DNA of 64,000 nucleotides, taken from assembly GCF_000378145.1 (NCBI RefSeq), contig NZ_KB899280.1, forward strand, positions 62,001 through 126,000, in the 5' to 3' direction. The number at the start of each line of letters is the position of its first letter. Position 1 is the stretch's first letter. The notes below the pieces were generated by a model. It had not been told where the DNA came from. It made no database searches and was given only the letters and a program-made list of their open reading frames with translations. Of this stretch, positions 26,837-32,929 are shown piece after piece. The position numbers and the translations under genes are program-made. This DNA comes from Saccharibacillus kuerlensis DSM 22868 (GTDB lineage Bacteria > Bacillota > Bacilli > Paenibacillales > Paenibacillaceae).

Positions 26837-27688
26837 ATGAGTTCTTCCGTTCTGATGCGTAATAATGTTAAGATTTTGGGCGAAGGAACCCAATATATGA
26901 TTTTCGCACCGGGTTTCGGGTGCGACCAAAATATGTTTCGTTTTATCACCGGACATTTTGCAAAAGACTATCGAATTGTCCTGTTTGATTATGTAGGGAT
27001 CGGCGGGTCCGATTCTAGCGCTTATATGCCTGAGCGATACAGCAGCCTATCTGGTTATGTAGAAGACGTCCTTGATGTATGCAGCGCGATCGGCGCCCGC
27101 AATGCCATCTTTGTCGGTCATTCTGTCGGTGCCATGGTCGGATTGTTGGCTTCCATCAAGGAACCTGATTACTTCGAGCGTATGATATTGATCGGTCCAT
27201 CTCCATGTTACTTGAACGATCCGTCCAACGATTATTATGGAGGATTCGACCAAGAGCAGCTGGAAGGGCTGATTCAACTGCTCGAACAGAATTTTATGGG
27301 GTGGGGCAGCAGCCTGGCTGTCACAGTTATGCAAAATCCGGACCGGCCGGAACTTGCTTCCGAGTTGGAAGCCAGCTTTTGTTCGATCGATCCCGATGTT
27401 GCGCTTCGTTTTTCCATGGCAACGTTCTTCTCCGATAACCGGAAAGATTTATCGCTTGTTTCCGTCCCGTCATTGATCCTTCAATGCCGCGAAGATGTTA
27501 TTGCACCGGTTGCGGTCGGGGAATATATGAATCGGAACCTAAAAGAAAGTGAATACCGATTGATGCAGGCCACAGGTCATTGTCCGCATCTAAGTCATCC
27601 GCAGGAGACTATTGATCTGATTAGCGAATATCTGTCCCACCCGGCTGGCAGCAATCGTCGGACGGAGGAGAGAGGAAACCATGGATAA
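26837..27688 (+). CDS. rsbQ: RsbQ-type alpha/beta hydrolase (energy-stress signalling)
   Basis: 283 residues; TTGGAGGT precedes ATG 26837. The fold and length match RsbQ: oxyanion-hole strand MIFAPGFGCDQNMFR, nucleophile elbow GHSVGAM with S96, acid in QCREDVIAP (D220) and base in ATGHCPHLSHP (H248). In Bacillus subtilis RsbQ forms a complex with RsbP, a PAS-PP2C phosphatase, and is needed for energy-stress activation of sigma-B. Here the next gene overlaps by 8 bp and encodes only the PAS and coiled-coil portion, with a phosphatase gene a little further on, so the RsbP functions appear divided. It is the first gene of the signalling island. Confidence 0.88.
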   Translation: MSSSVLMRNNVKILGEGTQYMIFAPGFGCDQNMFRFITGHFAKDYRIVLFDYVGIGGSDSSAYMPERYSSLSGYVEDVLDVCSAIGARNAIFVGHSVGAMVGLLASIKEPDYFERMILIGPSPCYLNDPSNDYYGGFDQEQLEGLIQLLEQNFMGWGSSLAVTVMQNPDRPELASELEASFCSIDPDVALRFSMATFFSDNRKDLSLVSVPSLILQCREDVIAPVAVGEYMNRNLKESEYRLMQATGHCPHLSHPQETIDLISEYLSHPAGSNRRTEERGNHG

Positions 27689-28190
27689 TCGATTGCAGGA
27701 AGCGCCTTGCGGTTATCTTGCTTTGTCAGAAGATAACCGCATAATTGAAGTTAATCAAACTCTTGCTTCATTACTCGGATATGAAGCGGAAACGTTAAAA
27801 GGCATGAAAATTGAATATATTCTTGCCAAATCCAGTCGACTGCTGTTTCAAATCTACTTTACTACCTTGATCACTTTAAACGGTAAATTGGATGAAATGT
27901 TTTTGTCGCTGTATTCGTTAACGGAAGTGGAGACGCCTGTGCTGCTGAGTGCAGCTCGGCGTGAACGTGCAGAAGGCATCCACTATGAATGCATACTTTT
28001 TCCGCTTACACGAAGAATCGAATACGAAAAGCAGCTCAATAAAGTCGAAAGTAAAGTTCATAATGCTTATCATCGCCTTCAAAGCGTAGAGCAGCAGCTG
28101 CAGCAAAAGGAAGCTCGGCTGGCAGAATTGAATGATCGTCTGGCTGCCATGGAAGCAAATGTTGAGCATAGTAATGAAGATTCCGTTTAA
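27681..28190 (+). CDS. PAS domain plus coiled-coil protein (RsbP sensor half without phosphatase)
   Basis: 169 residues; ATG 27681 overlaps the rsbQ stop by 8 bp, with GGAGGAGAG upstream. A PAS domain covers about residues 5-115 (GYLALSEDNRIIEVNQTLAS, LLGYEAETLKGMKIEYIL). Residues about 115-160 are a coiled coil (KQLNKVESKVHNAYHRLQSV, QQLQQKEARLAELNDRLAAM). In known RsbP this pair of elements is followed by a PP2C phosphatase, which is absent here because a stop codon and terminator come next. It probably binds a small ligand supplied or altered by RsbQ and relays it to the separate phosphatase downstream (inference). Confidence 0.8.
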   Translation: MDNRLQEAPCGYLALSEDNRIIEVNQTLASLLGYEAETLKGMKIEYILAKSSRLLFQIYFTTLITLNGKLDEMFLSLYSLTEVETPVLLSAARRERAEGIHYECILFPLTRRIEYEKQLNKVESKVHNAYHRLQSVEQQLQQKEARLAELNDRLAAMEANVEHSNEDSV

Positions 28191-28231
28191 AGCAGCACTT
28201 TAGTAATAAAGAAAGACGAATATCTTCTAAA

Positions 28232-28259
28232 AGACAGCCTATATAGGCTGTCTTTTTTT
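28232..28259 (+). terminator. Intrinsic terminator after the rsbQ-PAS pair
   Basis: AGACAGCCTAT / ATAGGCTGTCT form a perfect 22-bp palindrome (28232-28253) followed by a T tract to 28259. Confidence 0.85.
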
Positions 28260-28263
28260 ACGG

Positions 28264-28292
28264 TTGGCCAAGTTATTTGAAATCGCTATACA
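28264..28292 (+). promoter_or_regulatory. Candidate promoter of the REC-PP2C gene
   Basis: TTGGCC (28264-28269), 17-bp spacer, TATACA (28287-28292), 55 bp before the start codon and just after the terminator. Confidence 0.45.
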
Positions 28293-28346
28293 TAAGTATT
28301 CTTCTTTTGACGAATATATAGATAACCTACTTGAAGGAGCAGCGCC

Positions 28347-29480
28347 ATGAGTATATTAATTGTCGATGACTCCAAGTTAAATATTTCTTATCTGCAAGGT
28401 ATTCTTGAACGAGCCGGCTACTCCGAAATATTGACGGCGGATTCCGCACTTGCAGCCCTTCAAATCCTCGGTATTCAAGATCATACTGCTCCACGTAGGC
28501 CTGCCGATATTGACTTGATCCTGCTCGATATTGTTATGCCCGGCATGGATGGGATTGCCGCCTGCCGCGAGATCAAAGAGCACGATGTATATTCAGATCT
28601 GCCGATTATTTTTTTGACTGGCAACCGGACGATGTTTAGGGAAGCTTTCAACGCGGGAGGTATGGACTTTATCGAGAAAGGCAGTCCGGAATTTGAACTG
28701 CTTGCCCGTGTTCAGTCCGCTTTGAAGCTGAAGAAAGAAATGGATATTCGCAAAAATCGTGAAATTAAAATGGGCAGAGAACTTCAGCTAGCCAAGCATC
28801 TTCAAAATAGTGTGCTCAGCCCATCCATTACGGAGAATTCAATTGGCATTCACGGCAAGTACATCCAGTCGGATGAAGTATCGGGCGATATGTTCTATTG
28901 GGCGAAGGTTGGTCGAAACAGGTATGCTGTTCTGCTTCTTGATGTATCTGGGCACGGACTTTCCGCCGCTCTAATCAGTATGTCAATCCGATCTCTTCTG
29001 GATGGGCTTGTAGGCAGACTTATTGAACCGCAATTGGTCTGTGAAGAATTAAATACAAAAGTGCTAAATTTATTTAAAAATAGCAAGCAAACGGTTTACT
29101 TTACCGCTATTTATCTTCTAATAGATCTTGAATCCCGTTTGATTCAATATTTTAATGCAGGTCATCCGCCTGCCCTTGCGCTATCGGAAGCGGGAGAAAT
29201 TCGACAGCTTGGAGGAACAACGATTCCGATTGGGATTAAGAAAGAAATCAAGGGAAACGTTCAGAGTTGGAAGATTGACTCCCCAACCAAAATTCTTCTC
29301 TACACCGATGGGCTTATTGAGCGTCCAGGTTTGTCTATTAGAGAAGCTGTTGCTAATCTGGGAAGTTATTCGCAGGAGCTTCGTCATCTGCCGAATGAAG
29401 AATTTGTTGAACAGATCGCTAGATTGGCTATTCATAAGACCGATGATGTATGTGTGATTTCTATCGACTTAGCAGAATAA
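28347..29480 (+). CDS. Response regulator with PP2C (SpoIIE/RsbU-type) phosphatase output
   Basis: 377 residues; TGAAGGAGC precedes ATG 28347. Receiver domain at about 1-130: acidic pair D7/D8 in LIVDDSK, phospho-acceptor D61 in LLDIVMPGMDG, switch Thr in FLTGN; the usual Lys is in FIEKGS. A coiled helix (about 130-160) leads to a PP2C domain (about 175-377) with the metal-binding motifs SDEVSGDMFYWA, LLLDVSGHGLSAALIS, NAGHPPAL, LLYTDGLIE and KTDDVCVISI. It should dephosphorylate a STAS antagonist such as the one encoded at 31817 under control of an upstream kinase. It has its own promoter and is followed by the riboswitch. Confidence 0.9.
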   Translation: MSILIVDDSKLNISYLQGILERAGYSEILTADSALAALQILGIQDHTAPRRPADIDLILLDIVMPGMDGIAACREIKEHDVYSDLPIIFLTGNRTMFREAFNAGGMDFIEKGSPEFELLARVQSALKLKKEMDIRKNREIKMGRELQLAKHLQNSVLSPSITENSIGIHGKYIQSDEVSGDMFYWAKVGRNRYAVLLLDVSGHGLSAALISMSIRSLLDGLVGRLIEPQLVCEELNTKVLNLFKNSKQTVYFTAIYLLIDLESRLIQYFNAGHPPALALSEAGEIRQLGGTTIPIGIKKEIKGNVQSWKIDSPTKILLYTDGLIERPGLSIREAVANLGSYSQELRHLPNEEFVEQIARLAIHKTDDVCVISIDLAE

Positions 29481-29497
29481 CTAGGAATAAAGTGTGA

Positions 29498-29525
29498 TTG
29501 AATGTCTGAATATTTTAGGTATAAT
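29498..29525 (+). promoter_or_regulatory. Promoter of the riboswitch-controlled operon
   Basis: TTGAAT (29498-29503), 16-bp spacer, TATAAT (29520-29525), 27 bp before the first base of the riboswitch P1 helix. Confidence 0.65.
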
Positions 29526-29551
29526 GGATTAATATAAAGGTACAAAGAACT

Positions 29552-29647
29552 AGAGATCTGATGAAACGGCAAACTTTACCGAAAGGGAAGGACGCAAAGC
29601 TACGGGCCTAAGTGTACATAAGGCAGCCGAGCCACCGAAAGGTCTCT
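29552..29647 (+). ncRNA. Cyclic di-GMP-I (GEMM-I) riboswitch
   Basis: Conserved GEMM-I blocks occur in order: ACGGCAAAC, ACCGAAAGG with the GAAA tetraloop, GGACGCAAAGCTACGGGCCT, and AAGGCAGCCGAGCCACCG. The ends AGAGATC (29552-29558) and GGTCTCT (29641-29647) close as P1. It binds c-di-GMP between the two helical stacks. The downstream gene encodes a DUF342 protein, a frequent neighbour of this riboswitch in Firmicutes. No U-tailed terminator lies between it and the gene, so control is probably at translation start: AGAGA of the ribosome binding site (29703-29707) can pair with TCTCT of the P1 3' strand (29643-29647) when P1 is open. Confidence 0.92.
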
Positions 29648-29718
29648 TAGTATATATATGACCATGAAACCGCTTTCTGCCCGAAGGCCAAAACTTACAG
29701 CGAGAGAGGGTGAAAAAG

Positions 29719-31788
29719 ATGGAACGAAATATCGTGTCGAAGGGGAAGACCGTAGCGGAAGCGGTTAATCTGGCTTTAGATCTTCTGGGAGCTTCTAAAG
29801 AAAATGTGAACATCGAGATATTGGACAACGGTTCAAAAGGGGTGTTCGGACTGGCTGCCAAACCGGCTGTCGTTCGGGTCACGATGGCGGCAGCGGCAGT
29901 TCCGGTTCGCGAAGTTGCTGCTCCCCTAGACCTTGACCAGTTGGTTGCCCTTACGCTTGATTCGGAGCCCGGGATTACCGATCAAGTTCCCCGTGTGCCG
30001 GATCGAGAAGAATCGGTCAGCCGTTCAAACGAGGAACATAAAGCCGGAAAACTGTGGGTGGAAGGAGGCGTAGTATACGTAAAATCGACTCCAGAACGCC
30101 GCCCGCTAATTGGCCCGGTCAAACACGCCAAAATATTCAAAAATGGTGTTCCGGTTGAAACGATGGAACCTTTAACCGATCAAGATCGGGTAACCGTCGA
30201 GGTGCAAATGGAACATAAAGAACCGGAATGGGAATTGATTGCGTCAGAAAACTTGATGAGCGTTACGCTGCATGTTAAGCCAGGTTACCGTCTGCATCGC
30301 TCTCTGCGGGATATGGAGCCTCGTCATCAAGCTGAATTCGAATTTGAAGAAGTAAAGCTGCCGATCGAAATTCAGTCCGCTGAGGTGCTTAACGCTTTGA
30401 AGGAAAAAGAAATAACTTTCGGAATTAAGCATGACGTCATCAAAGAAGCCTGTCGATCAACGATACCGGGAAGTTTTCTGATTTCGGAAGGCATGCCGGC
30501 AGCTCCAGGTTCACATGGCCACTTTCAAACTCCAATCGAGACAGGAAAGCAGCATACTTTTCCGAGAAAGCGTGAAGATGGGACTGTAGATTACAGAGAA
30601 ATCCGCGAATTCCCAACAGCAAGCGAAGGCGAAATACTTGGAACGATCATTCCGCCTGTTCCGGGAGTGCCCGGTATTAACGTTAAAGGCGAAACCGTCG
30701 AAGCACCACCGGTCTACCCGGTTGTGTCGATAGAAGGAATCGGTGTAGCATGGACCGACAACGGCAGCCGGGCAATCGCAATGAAAGCGGGAATGCCGCA
30801 AATTCGCCAGCAGGGCTATCGGATTAAAGTCTCCATTGTTCCTAAACTGATTCATGCAGGGGATGTGGATCTAACAAGCGGGAATATTCATTTTCAAGGT
30901 GACGTGGAAATCACCGGATCCGTTCAAGACGGAATGAAAGTCGATACGAGCGGAAGCATTCTCATTTTCGGAAATGTCAATATGTCGAGCATTTCGGCTT
31001 CTCAATCGCTGATTGTACGGAATAATATCATTTCAAGCAAAATCACGGTAGGAAAAAGCAACATGCTGTATGCCGAGATGGAGCCTCTGTTGAAGGAGAT
31101 CTCCGAAAGGCTGATTGTACTCAAAGCGGCTATTCACCAGATCAGCCATGCTGCTGCCTTTAAAGTGACAGATTTCCAATCTTCAGGTCTTCGTCCGCTG
31201 CTGAATGTTTTGTTGAAAGGGAAATTCAAACATTTGAATGAAACTTTCGTCAATTTGTTCGAAAAGATTGAAGGCAGTCGGTCTTACTTGGATGAAGAAT
31301 GGATCAAATACGCGGGAGAACTGCACGGCAAATTTTTGAATCCGATGAACAGCAAACTGCTGGAATTGAATGATCTGGACCAATTCCAGCAGCAAACCGA
31401 TTATTTGCACGCTATTGTCGAGCCGCCGCTGGAAAACCACGTATTTGCGAAGTTTGACTATGCTCATAACAGTCATATTTATTCAGGAGGTGATGTCGTC
31501 GCCAGCAAAGGCTTTTATGGAAGCATGGTGTACTGCCAAGGAGAGCTGGAAACACGCGGGTTTTTGAGAGGCGGGGTCTATTATGGGGGCAAAGGCATAC
31601 GAGTAGGAGAAGCCGGCTCCGGCGGTAAACCGACCAAGCTGCATGTTCCTGAACATTCTGAAATCAGAGTGATGAAAGCTCTTGAAGGCACAGTTCTTCA
31701 GATTGGCAAGAGATCGATGCAGCTGTCTGCGGAAGAACACAATATCCATGCAAGACTCAATGCCAATGGCGAACTTATTCTCCACTAA
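29719..31788 (+). CDS. Jag-N plus DUF342 (FapA-like) protein under riboswitch control
   Basis: 689 residues from ATG 29719; GAGAGAGGG (29702-29710) is the ribosome binding site, and a GTG at 29710 overlaps it and is rejected. Residues about 1-52 are a Jag-N domain (VSKGKTVAEAVNLALDLLGA, then GSKGVFGLAAKPAVVRV). The rest is DUF342, a large beta-helix polymerisation domain (TIPGSFLISEGMPAAPGSHG, FQGDVEITGSVQDGMKVDTS, GSILIFGNVN) with a helical insert at about 450-560. DUF342 proteins include FapA-like factors tied to flagella and surface polymers; the biochemical role is not settled. It heads the operon that continues with the STAS gene 28 bp later, so c-di-GMP may control the partner-switch genes too. 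Confidence 0.85.
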   Translation: MERNIVSKGKTVAEAVNLALDLLGASKENVNIEILDNGSKGVFGLAAKPAVVRVTMAAAAVPVREVAAPLDLDQLVALTLDSEPGITDQVPRVPDREESVSRSNEEHKAGKLWVEGGVVYVKSTPERRPLIGPVKHAKIFKNGVPVETMEPLTDQDRVTVEVQMEHKEPEWELIASENLMSVTLHVKPGYRLHRSLRDMEPRHQAEFEFEEVKLPIEIQSAEVLNALKEKEITFGIKHDVIKEACRSTIPGSFLISEGMPAAPGSHGHFQTPIETGKQHTFPRKREDGTVDYREIREFPTASEGEILGTIIPPVPGVPGINVKGETVEAPPVYPVVSIEGIGVAWTDNGSRAIAMKAGMPQIRQQGYRIKVSIVPKLIHAGDVDLTSGNIHFQGDVEITGSVQDGMKVDTSGSILIFGNVNMSSISASQSLIVRNNIISSKITVGKSNMLYAEMEPLLKEISERLIVLKAAIHQISHAAAFKVTDFQSSGLRPLLNVLLKGKFKHLNETFVNLFEKIEGSRSYLDEEWIKYAGELHGKFLNPMNSKLLELNDLDQFQQQTDYLHAIVEPPLENHVFAKFDYAHNSHIYSGGDVVASKGFYGSMVYCQGELETRGFLRGGVYYGGKGIRVGEAGSGGKPTKLHVPEHSEIRVMKALEGTVLQIGKRSMQLSAEEHNIHARLNANGELILH

Positions 31789-31816
31789 ATCTTTTACCTA
31801 TCAGGGGTGACGCAAA

Positions 31817-32128
31817 TTGTTTACGTATCAGCTAAGTGAAAAAGAAGATGAAATTGTCGTTTTGTGCGAAGGAGATATCGATATTGACGCCGGCGACATG
31901 ATCGAAGAAGACATTCAGCCAGCTGTTTCTCTTCGGGATCGAATTGTATTGGATTTCGAACAGGTTTATTTCGTCGATTCCTCGGGAATCGGACTTATTA
32001 TCAGCCTGGTTTCTGATCTGCAGGAAGCAGGAAAAACTGTCCGTATCGAAAAAGTGCGTCCAGAAGTGATGGAAGTGTTCGAACTTCTGCAAATTGACGA
32101 AATACTGGGCAAGCAGGTATTCGAATAA
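31817..32128 (+). CDS. STAS-domain anti-sigma factor antagonist (SpoIIAA/RsbV type)
   Basis: 103 residues from TTG 31817, with AGGGGTGA ending 6 bp upstream. The STAS fold is complete and the phosphorylation loop reads YFVDSSGIGLIISL, with S55/S56 in the position phosphorylated by RsbW/SpoIIAB-type kinases. Such antagonists free a sigma factor or other target from an anti-sigma kinase when dephosphorylated by a PP2C enzyme. The matching kinase domain is fused to the membrane protein encoded at 32926 and a PP2C is encoded at 28347. The non-ATG start may keep its amount low. Confidence 0.9.
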   Translation: MFTYQLSEKEDEIVVLCEGDIDIDAGDMIEEDIQPAVSLRDRIVLDFEQVYFVDSSGIGLIISLVSDLQEAGKTVRIEKVRPEVMEVFELLQIDEILGKQVFE

Positions 32129-32238
32129 TCGATTGACGTATCACTGGGTATTGAAGCTGGTTCTTTCGTTTATACGAAAGATAATCATATAAGGCATGCG
32201 CAAGCTGCCCATCTCAGCTTAGGAAGGAGAAGGAGACC

Positions 32239-32328
32239 ATGAAGAACCGCATCCTCTGGATTGCTTACAACGCTACGATTCTTGCAGCACTGGCTCTTGC
32301 AACTGTCGTTCAAAGACCGTGGAACTAA
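32239..32328 (+). CDS. 29-residue membrane peptide
   Basis: ATG 32239 has an excellent ribosome binding site (AAGGAGAAGGAG) and the frame runs 29 codons to TAA 32326-32328. The product starts MKNRILWIAYNATI, continues with a hydrophobic stretch rich in Leu, Ala and Val, and ends QRPWN, so it is a single membrane-spanning peptide with a positive N-terminus. It is followed by a GC-rich hairpin and lies between the STAS gene and the DUF5317 gene. The position suggests a regulator of one of the membrane proteins here, but that is inference; it could also be a leader peptide for the hairpin. Confidence 0.55.
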   Translation: MKNRILWIAYNATILAALALATVVQRPWN

Positions 32329-32342
32329 TTTCCTTCTTCTGT

Positions 32343-32367
32343 GCGGGGTCGGTCGATCCGATCCCGC
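32343..32367 (+). terminator. GC-rich hairpin before the DUF5317 gene (possible attenuator)
   Basis: GCGGGGTCGG (32343-32352) pairs with CCGATCCCGC (32358-32367) with one G-T mismatch around a 5-base loop. The following bases (CTTACTTTTAT) are T-rich but not a clean U-tract, so termination may be partial. Confidence 0.45.
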
Positions 32368-32395
32368 CTTACTTTTATAATCCCAGGGTGAGAAT

Positions 32396-32929
32396 ATGAT
32401 CTATTTTCTGCTTATCGGATTCATCTGGATTCTTCTGCTTGGAAGAAACCCGTTATCTATGCTTGTTCATCTTAGATTTAAAGCCTCCTATTTGCTTATC
32501 GGCAGCCTGGCTGTCCAAATCTACCTGGCGTTTTATACTTTGAATACAGGGGAAACCATCCCTTTCCTGCTTGAAGGGGCTTTTGCAACTCTGGTGGTCT
32601 GTCTAATCCTCAATCGCGAGAAAGCGGGCGTTCCGCTGATCGGCATGGGGTGTTTCTTGAACCTTCTGGCAATCTTGGCCAACGGAGGGAAGATGCCCGT
32701 TTCTTCGACCGCTCTGAAAATGGCCGGTCTCGAGCATCTGGACGATTACAGCCTGGCTTCCCGTCACAGCAGCATGCAGGATAATCCGTTATCGTGGTTA
32801 GGGGACTGGATCCCGTTTCTTACACCTGTTGGTACTAATTATGTGCTCAGCCCGGGCGACCTGGTCGTCGGAATCGGTCTAATCATGTTTATGTTGGGCA
32901 TATCGAAGCGGAGGACTGCGATCAAATGA
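32396..32929 (+). CDS. DUF5317-family membrane protein
   Basis: 177 residues from ATG 32396, with CAGGGTGAG upstream. Four or five membrane helices are predicted (FLLIGFIWILLLG; YLLIGSLAVQIYLAFY; ATLVVCLILN; LIGMGCFLNLLAILAN; VVGIGLIMFMLGI). The conserved block NGGKMPVSSTALKMAGLEHL, then SRHSSMQDNPLSWLGDWIPF, is characteristic of DUF5317. No function is known for the family. Its stop overlaps the start of the HD-GYP/ATPase gene (ATGA), so the two products are made together and may form a membrane complex. Confidence 0.75.
   Translation: MIYFLLIGFIWILLLGRNPLSMLVHLRFKASYLLIGSLAVQIYLAFYTLNTGETIPFLLEGAFATLVVCLILNREKAGVPLIGMGCFLNLLAILANGGKMPVSSTALKMAGLEHLDDYSLASRHSSMQDNPLSWLGDWIPFLTPVGTNYVLSPGDLVVGIGLIMFMLGISKRRTAIK

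Noticed and set aside
32129-32238. Possible second riboswitch before the 29-residue peptide
   Set aside because: Small hairpins (CTTTCGT/ACGAAAG and AAGCT/AGCTT) are present, but no conserved motif of a known class.
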